Shown here: positions 1-5,473 of the stretch, one piece after another
Layout: each line of letters starts with the position of its first letter
Numbering within the stretch: the first letter of the stretch is position 1
Origin: Alphaproteobacteria bacterium
GTDB lineage: Bacteria > Pseudomonadota > Alphaproteobacteria > UBA8366 > JADFVY01
Assembly (NCBI GenBank): GCA_029881615.1
Contig: JAOUMF010000039.1
Location: forward strand, 1 to 9,571
Direction of reading: 5' to 3'
DNA length: 9,571 nucleotides
Notes under the pieces: generated by a model
What the model saw: the letters and a program-made list of their open reading frames with translations, nothing else
Database searches by the model: none
Told to the model about the DNA's origin: nothing
Made by a program: the position numbers and the translations under genes

Positions 1-269
1 TTGAATTGGGCGTCCGCCGCATTCTTCAAACCGTCCACGACCGACAGAACAAGCAGTCCATGGGCGACGCGCCCGGGAAATCCGTGCTTTGCCGCCGCGT
101 CGTCATTCATATGTATCTCGAAGCGGTCGCCGCAGAGATTGGCGAAACCGTCGATAAGCGCAGCCGTGATCTCGGCTTCCCCGGTTTCCAGCCAGTCGCC
201 GGGCAGGACATCGGCGAAACCATGATGCCCCGCGGCCAAGCGTCGCCCCGATTCGCTATCGCCCGTCAT
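1..269 (-). CDS. MaoC-like acyl-CoA hydratase, N-terminal part (cut by window edge)
   Basis: The reverse strand reads 89 codons from an ATG at 269 to the window edge without a stop. Hotdog-fold MaoC proteins hydrate enoyl-CoA (or dehydrate 3-hydroxyacyl-CoA) in the cytoplasm. The signature is visible: GDRFEIH carries Asp48 and His53, the same Asp-x4-His spacing as the catalytic dyad of R-specific enoyl-CoA hydratases, followed by GFPGRVAHGLL (residues 63-73). The usual Asn-Pro between Asp and His is replaced by Phe-Glu, and Asn55 sits where an Asp often follows the His, so this is a divergent subgroup and its substrate cannot be read. AGGG lies close upstream of the start, with a GGGGAGGG run further out. 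It is divergent from the acyl-CoA dehydrogenase gene, and hydratases commonly act after such dehydrogenases, so a shared pathway and control region are likely (inference). The C-terminus is not visible. Confidence 0.8.
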   Translation of the reverse strand, partial: MTGDSESGRRLAAGHHGFADVLPGDWLETGEAEITAALIDGFANLCGDRFEIHMNDDAAAKHGFPGRVAHGLLVLSVVDGLKNAADAQF

Positions 270-349
270 GACCCTGCCGGGGCCATGCGGCCGCGCCGCG
301 CCCTCCCCGCTTCGCACAGTAGATAAGTCCGAATCATTGTCCGCTCCGT

Positions 350-369
350 CAAGTGACCGCAAGTGACCG
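350..369. repeat. Tandem 10-bp direct repeat in divergent control region
   Basis: CAAGTGACCG occurs twice with no spacer, at 350-359 and 360-369. It lies about 80 bp upstream of the MaoC-like start and about 127 bp upstream of the acyl-CoA dehydrogenase start. A 10-bp period puts both copies on the same DNA face, which would suit an activator or repressor binding as a direct-repeat dimer. Function is inferred from position only. Confidence 0.5.
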
Positions 370-374
370 TATGG

Positions 375-384
375 TTGGATACAA
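375..384. promoter_or_regulatory. Imperfect TTG/CAA palindrome, possible regulator site
   Basis: TTGGATACAA reads as TTG-G-AT-A-CAA: the outer three bases of each arm and the central AT are complementary, with one mismatched pair. It resembles the short TTGTATACAA-type sites of some GntR-family regulators found with TRAP/sugar-acid loci. It lies 5 bp after the tandem direct repeat. A 10-bp imperfect palindrome can easily arise by chance, so this is a weak call. Confidence 0.25.
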
Positions 385-439
385 GATCGCGCCGTGCCCT
401 GGCAAGCCGCGTTCGCTGGCCGCCGATCGAGAATTAGGC

Positions 440-466
440 TTGACCCGGACAGGCACCTTTCATAAC
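440..466 (+). promoter_or_regulatory. Putative sigma70-type promoter of the acyl-CoA dehydrogenase operon
   Basis: TTGACC at 440-445 matches five of six bases of the -35 consensus. CATAAC at 461-466 matches four of six of the -10 consensus. The spacer is 15 bp, shorter than ideal. The best -35 in the gap lies at the right distance from the start codon at 496, and a transcript would begin about at 473-476, inside the palindrome at 467-482. No other convincing pair was seen on this strand in 270-495. Confidence 0.4.
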
Positions 467-482
467 GTAACCGTTCAGTTAC
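467..482. promoter_or_regulatory. TetR-style operator palindrome overlapping the transcription start region
   Basis: The 16-bp site GTAACCGTTCAGTTAC pairs at six of eight positions: GTAAC and GTTAC arms with an inner G/C pair. TAAC-n6-GTTA is a common form of TetR-family operators (family knowledge), and TetR regulators often control acyl-CoA dehydrogenase operons by sensing acyl-CoA. It directly follows the candidate -10 and ends 2 bases before the Shine-Dalgarno AAGGCGG (484-490), an ideal place for repression. No regulator gene lies in the window, so the cognate protein is unknown. Confidence 0.5.
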
Positions 483-495
483 TAAGGCGGCGCAT

Positions 496-1641
496 ATGTT
501 CCTCACCGAGACACATGAACAGGTTCGGCAAACCGCCCGAAAATTTGCGGATGAGGTGATTCGCCCTGTCGTCGAGGGACTGGACCGGGACGAGCGTTTC
601 CCCGCCGAGATATTCGATCAGATGGCAGAGTTGGGCCTGTTTGGCATCGGCGTCCCGCAGGAAATGGGCGGGCCGGGTTTCGACACGCTGACCTATGCGC
701 TGGTCATGGAGGAACTGTCCCGCGGCTACGCCTCCATTGCCGACCAGTGCGGGCTCGTCGAACTGATCTGCACCCTGCTGGTTCGTCATGGCACCGCAGC
801 CCAGCGGGAGCGATGGCTCGACAACGTTATGGCGGCAAAGACAAAGGTCGCTTACTGCATCACCGAGCCCGAAGCGGGTACCGACGTGTCGGCCATCTGC
901 AGTTCGGCCGAGCGTGACGGCAATGGCTGGATCCTGAACGGCGGCAAGATCTGGATCCATAACGCGCCGGTCGCGGATGTCGGTTTCGTGCTGGCCCGCA
1001 CCGACAAGACAGCCGGCCACCGTGGCATGTCGATCTTCATCGTCGATCTGAACGCCGCCGGGGTCGAGCGCGGACCGAAAGAACACAAGATGGGACAGCG
1101 GGCGAGCCAGGTCGGAGCGCTGACCTTCACCGATGTCCGCCTGCCCACCGACGCGCTTCTCGGCGAGGAGGGGCGCGGGTTCCATATGATGATGAGCGTG
1201 CTGGACAAGGGCCGCGTGGGGATCGCCGCGCTGGCGGTTGGCATAGCGCAGGCCGGTCTGGAAGCCGCGGTGGATTACGCCCAGCAACGCAAGCAGTTCG
1301 GCGAGAACATCGCGGAATTCCAAGGGGTGCAGTGGCTTCTGGCCGACATGGCCAAGGATATCGAAGCCGCAAGGTTGCTGGCCCACAGCGCGGCGGTCAA
1401 GATCGACCGGGGTCAGGACGCGACCAAGGCCTGTTCGATGGCCAAATGTTTTGCCGGCGACATGGCCGTGACCCGGACTTCTGATGCGGTGCAGGTGTTC
1501 GGCGGATCCGGCTATATCCGCGGCTTTGAGGTCGAGCGCCTCTACCGAGATGCGAAGATCTGCCAGATCTACGAGGGAACCAACCAGATCCAGCGCACGA
1601 TAATCGCCCGCGAACTCGTCAAGCATGGAGCGCGCACATGA
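496..1641 (+). CDS. Acyl-CoA dehydrogenase family protein
   Basis: A 381-residue FAD-dependent acyl-CoA dehydrogenase of full family length (about 380). It would oxidise an acyl-CoA to the 2-enoyl-CoA and pass electrons to electron-transferring flavoprotein in the cytoplasm. The N-terminal helical domain covers about residues 1-115. The middle beta domain opens with CITEPEAGTDVS, and the C-terminal helical domain carries the catalytic base Glu360 in IYEGTNQIQ, the short/medium-chain position. At the flavin-contact motif, normally W-I-T/S-N, it reads W153-I-H155-N, so the Thr that hydrogen-bonds flavin N5 in medium-chain enzymes is His. The start is set by AAGGCGG, 5 bases upstream. It is first in the block and overlaps the SDR gene by four bases (ATGA), so the two are probably translationally coupled. 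The acyl substrate cannot be assigned. Confidence 0.93.
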   Translation: MFLTETHEQVRQTARKFADEVIRPVVEGLDRDERFPAEIFDQMAELGLFGIGVPQEMGGPGFDTLTYALVMEELSRGYASIADQCGLVELICTLLVRHGTAAQRERWLDNVMAAKTKVAYCITEPEAGTDVSAICSSAERDGNGWILNGGKIWIHNAPVADVGFVLARTDKTAGHRGMSIFIVDLNAAGVERGPKEHKMGQRASQVGALTFTDVRLPTDALLGEEGRGFHMMMSVLDKGRVGIAALAVGIAQAGLEAAVDYAQQRKQFGENIAEFQGVQWLLADMAKDIEAARLLAHSAAVKIDRGQDATKACSMAKCFAGDMAVTRTSDAVQVFGGSGYIRGFEVERLYRDAKICQIYEGTNQIQRTIIARELVKHGART

Positions 1642-2408
1642 CGGGGCAGGCCGCATTGATTACCGGCTCCAGCCGCGGCATCGGCCTTGCCACGGCGATC
1701 GAACTGGCGCGTGAAGGCTTTGCCATCGCCGTCAACGGCCCGGCCGACGACGGTGAACTGGCGGCGGCACTGGAAAAGGTCCGCGCCGAAGGCATGCCCG
1801 TCGTCGCGGCGCCCTTCGACGTCGCCGACATCGGCAATCACGATGAGCAGCTTGCGGTGATCGAGAAAGCGATCGGCCCGCTGACCACCCTGGTGAACAA
1901 TGCCGGAGTCGGGGTGCTGTCGCGCGGCGACCTGCTGGATGTCACGGAAGACAGTTATGACCGCTGCCTTGAGGTGAACACCAAGGCGATGTTCTTCCTC
2001 TGCCAGGCCTTCGCGCGCCGCCTGCTGGCGCGCGACCGCGACCCGGAACTTTTCCACAGCATCGTCAACGTGACCTCGGCCAACGCTATCGCAGTGGCGG
2101 TGCAGCGCGGCGAATACTGCGCGTCCAAGGCCGCCGCCGCCATGGTCTCGAAAACCTTCGCTGTGCGTCTCGGTACGGAAAATATCGCTGTTTACGATGT
2201 GCAGCCGGGCCTGATTAATACCGACATGACGGCCCCGGTGATCGATAGCTACGCCCAGCGCGCCCGCGACGGGCTGACGCTCTTCCCGCGGGTCGGCCAA
2301 CCGGAAGATATGGGCCGCATCATCGCCAGCCTTGCCTCCGGCAAGCTTCCCTATACGACGGGCCAGGTAATCTCGGCGGATGCCGGGATGCTGGTCTCGC
2401 GGTTCTGA
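1638..2408 (+). CDS. Short-chain dehydrogenase/reductase (SDR, FabG-like)
   Basis: A 256-residue classical SDR of usual length, expected to interconvert a hydroxyl and a keto group with NAD(P). The cofactor motif TGSSRGIG spans residues 9-16, NNAG residues 87-90, and the catalytic Ser147-Tyr160-Lys164 set sits in VNVTSA and YCASK with the classical 13- and 4-residue spacings. The C-terminal TTGQVISADAGM is typical of FabG-like members. The usual Asp/Arg cofactor selectors after beta-2 are not obvious (residue 34 onward reads NGPADDGEL), so NAD versus NADP is open. The ATG overlaps the upstream stop (ATGA), with GGAG seven bases ahead. It probably oxidises a hydroxy intermediate, either 3-hydroxyacyl-CoA or a sugar-derived one. 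A housekeeping fabG is unlikely in this setting. Confidence 0.92.
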   Translation: MTGQAALITGSSRGIGLATAIELAREGFAIAVNGPADDGELAAALEKVRAEGMPVVAAPFDVADIGNHDEQLAVIEKAIGPLTTLVNNAGVGVLSRGDLLDVTEDSYDRCLEVNTKAMFFLCQAFARRLLARDRDPELFHSIVNVTSANAIAVAVQRGEYCASKAAAAMVSKTFAVRLGTENIAVYDVQPGLINTDMTAPVIDSYAQRARDGLTLFPRVGQPEDMGRIIASLASGKLPYTTGQVISADAGMLVSRF

Positions 2409-2418
2409 GGGGACACCG

Positions 2419-3567
2419 ATGAAAATCGCCCTTCCCGACACCAATGGCACGCTGCGAGACTACGCACTCCACGGTGCGCCTTTGAATCCAGCGAAGCTCG
2501 GCACAAACCCGGCAAGGGTGGTCTTCGCGGCGGCGCATGTGGTGGCCGATCCCTTCACCGCCAACGACCCGACCGGTCCGGCGGCGGTTGATTTCGACGC
2601 GACCATGACCTTCCGACGTTACCTCGCCGATATGGGGCTCGGTATCGCCGAGGCGATGGACACCTCGCAACGCGGCATGGGGCTGGACTGGCCGGGCGCG
2701 CTGGAACTGATCCGGCGGACCAGGGCCGAAGTCCCCGAAGCCCTCGTCTTCAACGGCGTTGGGACGGACCAACTGGCGCCGATGCAGGCATCCGGGCTGG
2801 ATGACATTCGCCGCGCCTATATGGAGCAGCTTGAGGCCGTGCAGTCGATCGGCGGGCGGGTCATCCTGATGGCCAGCCGCGAACTGGCACGGCTCGCCTC
2901 GGGTCCCGGCGATTATGTCCGGATCTATTCCGACGTGCTGTCCGCCTGCGACGAACCGGTAATTCTGCATTGGCTGGGCGACATGTTCGATCCGGCGCTG
3001 AAGGGCTATTGGGGCGCCGATGATTTCGCGACCGCAATGGAAACCGCCCTTGAGGTGATCGAGAAAAACCAGGCGAAAGTCGACGGCATCAAGATATCGC
3101 TGCTCGACAAGGACAAGGAAATTACCATGCGCCGGCGCCTGCCTTCGGGCGTCAAAATGTACACGGGCGACGACTTCAACTACCCGGAACTGATCGAGGG
3201 AGACGAAGAGGGATTTTCGCATGCGCTGCTGGGCATCTTTGATCCGCTCGCTGCCGCCGCGGCCGACGCGGTATCGAAACTCGGTGAAGGCGACCATGCG
3301 GGCTTCCGCGCGACGCTCGACCCTACCGTGCCGCTGGCGCGGCTGATCTTCCGGGCGCCGACGCAATATTACAAGACCGGCGTGGTTTTCCTGGCCTGGC
3401 TGAACGGCTTCCAGGATCATTTCGTCATGCTGGGCGGCGCCCAGGCGATGCGGCCGTTACCCTATTTCACCGAAGCCTTCAAACTGGCGGACGGTTGCGG
3501 GCTTCTGCGCGATCCCGAACTGGCCGTGAACCGAATGAAGCGGCTTCTGTCGCTTTACGGTCTGTGA
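2419..3567 (+). CDS. DUF993 family protein (dihydrodipicolinate synthase-like TIM barrel)
   Basis: A 382-residue protein recognised from family hallmarks: AAAHVVADP near residues 36-44, EAMDTSQRGMGLDW near 77-90, and LHWLGDMFDPALKGYW near 185-200. DUF993 proteins are grouped with the DapA/dihydrodipicolinate synthase-type class I aldolases and lyases, but I know of no established reaction for the family. The segment VDGIKIS (Lys225) aligns by eye with the GIKE segment holding the Schiff-base lysine of DapA. A pyruvate-type or retro-aldol lyase is therefore a reasonable inference, not a demonstration. The ATG at 2419 is chosen because GAGGGGA starts inside the upstream TGA and ends 5 bases before it. 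An in-frame ATG at 2380 would overlap the SDR end by 29 bases and lacks a comparable site. The next gene follows after 8 bases. Confidence 0.85.
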   Translation: MKIALPDTNGTLRDYALHGAPLNPAKLGTNPARVVFAAAHVVADPFTANDPTGPAAVDFDATMTFRRYLADMGLGIAEAMDTSQRGMGLDWPGALELIRRTRAEVPEALVFNGVGTDQLAPMQASGLDDIRRAYMEQLEAVQSIGGRVILMASRELARLASGPGDYVRIYSDVLSACDEPVILHWLGDMFDPALKGYWGADDFATAMETALEVIEKNQAKVDGIKISLLDKDKEITMRRRLPSGVKMYTGDDFNYPELIEGDEEGFSHALLGIFDPLAAAAADAVSKLGEGDHAGFRATLDPTVPLARLIFRAPTQYYKTGVVFLAWLNGFQDHFVMLGGAQAMRPLPYFTEAFKLADGCGLLRDPELAVNRMKRLLSLYGL

Positions 3568-3575
3568 GGGTGGCC

Positions 3576-4436
3576 ATGCGGGATTTTGCGACAGACCATT
3601 CGGCGCTTGCCCTCAATACCGGCAGCCTGGGCCATAATCTGGACGGCTGCGGCGCCGGCTGGCCGCCCGAAAAGGTAATCGACGCCTGCGCCGAGCGCGG
3701 TTTCGGTGCGATCACCTTCTGGCGACGCGAAATCGGAAACCGCGGAATAGAGATAGGCAACCGCGTGCGCGCCGCGGGCATGGATGTCTGCGGACTAGCC
3801 CGCTCCCCCTTCCTGGTCGGCCCACTCGCCCCGCCATCCCGAAGCGAAGTGATGGACGACTTCCATGCCTCGATCGACAAGGCCGCGGATCTGGGCGCGA
3901 CGGTCCTCACCATCGTGGTCGGCGGCATCGTCGAAGGCAGCCATTCGATGCGGGAAAGCCTGCGCCAGGTGACCGAGATTGTCGCCGCGGCCGTGCCATG
4001 GGCATCCAGGGCTGGCGTACGCTTGGCGCTGGAACCGTTGAACCCGGTTTATGGCGGCGATCGGTCCTGCCTGGTGACGGTGCGCGACGCGGTGAATATC
4101 TGCGAGGCAATCAACGACCCGGCCGTGACCATGGCCGTCGACGTGTACCATGTCTGGTGGGATCTCTCCCTCGCCGACGAACTGAAGCGCGCGGGACCCG
4201 AGCGGATCGCAGGCTATCATCTCTGCGACTGGCTGGCCGATACGACGGACGTCCTGCTCGATCGGGGCATGATGGGCGACGGCGTGGCAGATCTGCAATC
4301 GATCCGCCGCGCGGTCGAAGAGGCGGGCTACGAAGGATATTGCGAGGTCGAAATCTTTTCGGCCAACAACTGGTGGAAGCGCGATCCGGGCGAGGTCCTG
4401 GATGTGATGGTCGAACGCTTCCGGTCGGTCTGTTAG
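3576..4436 (+). CDS. Sugar phosphate isomerase/epimerase-like TIM-barrel protein (xylose-isomerase-like)
   Basis: A 286-residue AP-endonuclease-2/xylose-isomerase-type TIM barrel. This superfamily includes D-tagatose 3-epimerase, IolE, hydroxypyruvate isomerase and 3-dehydroshikimate dehydratases (QuiC/AsbF). Four candidate metal ligands are visible: Glu153 (ALEPLNP), Asp189 and His192 (AVDVYHVWWD), His215 (GYHLCDW), and Glu257 or Glu259 (CEVEIF). The order and spacing resemble the Glu/Asp/His/Glu set of tagatose epimerase, so a divalent-metal isomerase, epimerase or dehydratase is likely. The ATG at 3576 has GAGGG five bases upstream; in-frame GTGs at 3564 and 3570 are alternatives. The DUF993 stop is 8 bases before. 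Pairing with an AroE-like gene allows a dehydroshikimate-dehydratase-like role, but the sequence does not settle the substrate. Confidence 0.87.
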   Translation: MRDFATDHSALALNTGSLGHNLDGCGAGWPPEKVIDACAERGFGAITFWRREIGNRGIEIGNRVRAAGMDVCGLARSPFLVGPLAPPSRSEVMDDFHASIDKAADLGATVLTIVVGGIVEGSHSMRESLRQVTEIVAAAVPWASRAGVRLALEPLNPVYGGDRSCLVTVRDAVNICEAINDPAVTMAVDVYHVWWDLSLADELKRAGPERIAGYHLCDWLADTTDVLLDRGMMGDGVADLQSIRRAVEEAGYEGYCEVEIFSANNWWKRDPGEVLDVMVERFRSVC

Positions 4437-4447
4437 GGGGCTGCCGC

Positions 4448-4516
4448 ATGATCCTGAAACGATTGATAACTGCCGCTGTCCCTTGTCCCGTTTCCAACGA
4501 GGACGACCCGCGATGA
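4448..4516 (+). CDS. Possible 22-residue leader peptide or coupling ORF
   Basis: ATG at 4448, with AGGGGG seven bases upstream, opens a 22-codon frame whose TGA overlaps the ATG of the AroE-like gene (ATGA at 4513-4516). The peptide begins MILKRLITAAV and ends NEDDPR, with no recognisable family. It fills most of the 76-bp gap, so translating it would deliver ribosomes to the next start. It could equally be chance, since the AroE-like gene has its own GAGGA site inside the frame. Confidence 0.3.
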   Translation: MILKRLITAAVPCPVSNEDDPR

Positions 4517-5322
4517 CGACAGCCGCTCTCCTGACAGTCACCGGCGAAACCCGCCTCTATGTCGTGATTGGCGATCCCATCGCGCAGGTTCGCTCGACCC
4601 AACTTTACAACAGCCTTGCGGCAGAAGGCGGCCATGACGCGGTATTCGTGCCGCTACAATTCTCCGCCGAAACTTTTGAAACTGCCGTTTCCGCCCTGCG
4701 CATATTCAAGAACCTCGCCGGGATCATTCCGACGATCCCGCACAAGGCGCGCATGCTGGACATGGTGGACGAGGCCCGCCCCAGGGCGCAGATGGTCGGC
4801 GCGGTGAATTCGATTCGCGTCGAGCCGGACGGACGTTGGATCGGCGAGGCCTTCGACGGCGTGGGTTATGTCGAGGGACTGAAGGCCAGCGGCCACGATC
4901 CGAGAGGTAAGAGCGTGCAATTGCTGGGCGCCGGCGGGGCTGGCGCTTCGATGGCATTTGCGCTGGCCGAGGCCGGTGTCTCCCATCTGCGAATTTTCGA
5001 TATCGACGGCGACAAGGCCGGCAAGGTGGCGGCCGGCCTGGCTGAACATTTCCCGGGGCTTGGCGTCGATCTGGGGCCGGCCGAACCGCAACGGGTCGAT
5101 ATCGTTGCCAACGCAACGCCGGTTGGAATGCAGCGGGAAGACCCGCTGCCGATCGATCCGGGCCTGCTGGTTGCGGGTCAGCTGGTCACCGACATGATCA
5201 TGAAACCGCCCGTGACACCGCTGCTCGAAGCGGCTGCGGCGAAGGGATGCCCGACGGTCAGGGGGTATGAGGCGCTGCAAGGTCAGGCCTCTGCCAATAT
5301 GGCCTTCTTCGGGTTCAATTGA
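4513..5322 (+). CDS. Shikimate dehydrogenase (AroE)-like oxidoreductase, probably catabolic and NAD-linked
   Basis: A 269-residue AroE-family protein. Catalytic Lys78 (TIPHK), Asn99 (GAVNS) and Asp115 (AFDGVG) sit at the same mutual spacing as E. coli AroE Lys65, Asn86 and Asp102. LGAGGAG opens the Rossmann domain and NATPVGM is conserved. The substrate-carboxylate motif departs from the norm: GDPIAQVRST replaces GNPIAHSKSP, so the first of two shikimate-binding serines is Val26. After beta-2 the sequence reads D163-I-D165 rather than the NRT of NADP-dependent AroE, resembling NAD-dependent quinate/shikimate dehydrogenases. A catabolic enzyme for a quinate-like or other polyhydroxy acid is inferred. 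The ATG at 4513 has GAGGA nine bases upstream; an in-frame TTG at 4483 would add ten residues ahead of it but has a weaker context. It is the last gene of the first block. Confidence 0.87.
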   Translation: MTTAALLTVTGETRLYVVIGDPIAQVRSTQLYNSLAAEGGHDAVFVPLQFSAETFETAVSALRIFKNLAGIIPTIPHKARMLDMVDEARPRAQMVGAVNSIRVEPDGRWIGEAFDGVGYVEGLKASGHDPRGKSVQLLGAGGAGASMAFALAEAGVSHLRIFDIDGDKAGKVAAGLAEHFPGLGVDLGPAEPQRVDIVANATPVGMQREDPLPIDPGLLVAGQLVTDMIMKPPVTPLLEAAAAKGCPTVRGYEALQGQASANMAFFGFN

Positions 5323-5473
5323 GATAGGAAAACTTGCATGAGGAGGAACATTAGGCGACATTTGAATATAGAGTTTGCACTGACTTTCTTTCCGTTCCCT
5401 GCGCCGGGTCAGTGAGTAGAATAACTAGGGGCGCAATATACAAGACGCACAGAACTCCAGGAGGAAACAGACA
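5323..5473 (+). promoter_or_regulatory. Leader/promoter region of the TRAP operon
   Basis: This 151-bp gap is visibly lower in GC than the flanking genes and separates enzyme genes from transporter genes. It ends in a strong Shine-Dalgarno AGGAGG (5459-5464), nine bases before the solute-binding protein start. TAGAAT at 5417-5422 is a good -10-like box, but its upstream partner TTCCCT (5395-5400) is poor, so an activator may be needed. A perfect inverted repeat lies just upstream of this box. No intrinsic terminator for the preceding gene is seen, so some read-through from the first block is possible. Confidence 0.5.
5378..5414. repeat. Perfect 7-bp inverted repeat upstream of dctP
   Basis: CACTGAC at 5378-5384 is the exact reverse complement of GTCAGTG at 5408-5414, separated by 23 bases. 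The arm centres are 30 bp apart, about three helical turns, and the right arm ends 2 bases before the -10-like TAGAAT. This suits either a two-site operator or, in a transcript from further upstream, a stem with a 23-base loop. There is no U-tract, so it is not an intrinsic terminator. Confidence 0.45.

Noticed and set aside
1..326. Plus-strand frames at the left edge
   Set aside because: They lie opposite the MaoC-like gene, which carries a clear hotdog signature on the minus strand; the plus frames show no motif.
320..352. Promoter for the MaoC-like gene on the minus strand (TTGACG at 352-347)
   Set aside because: No -10-like hexamer at 16-18 bp spacing; the closest, TATCTA, is 21 bp away and a weak match.
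475..1656. Long open frame on the minus strand opposite the acyl-CoA dehydrogenase
   Set aside because: It is a GC-rich antisense shadow with composition typical of mirror frames (rich in Arg, His, Gly) and no recognisable motif. The plus-strand gene is unambiguous.
4483..4512. TTG start at 4483 adding ten residues to the AroE-like protein
   Set aside because: ATG at 4513 has GAGGA at proper spacing and gives the normal AroE N-terminus shortly before the first beta strand.
5362..5390. TTGAAT/TTGCAC boxes as -35 elements, or a sigma54 promoter, before dctP
   Set aside because: No acceptable -10 lies 16-18 bases downstream of either box, and there is no GG-n10-GC pair in sigma54 form.
5338..5415. 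25-codon plus-strand frame in the gap before dctP
   Set aside because: It has no well-placed ribosome site, does not overlap the next start, and runs through the inverted repeat; more likely leader DNA.
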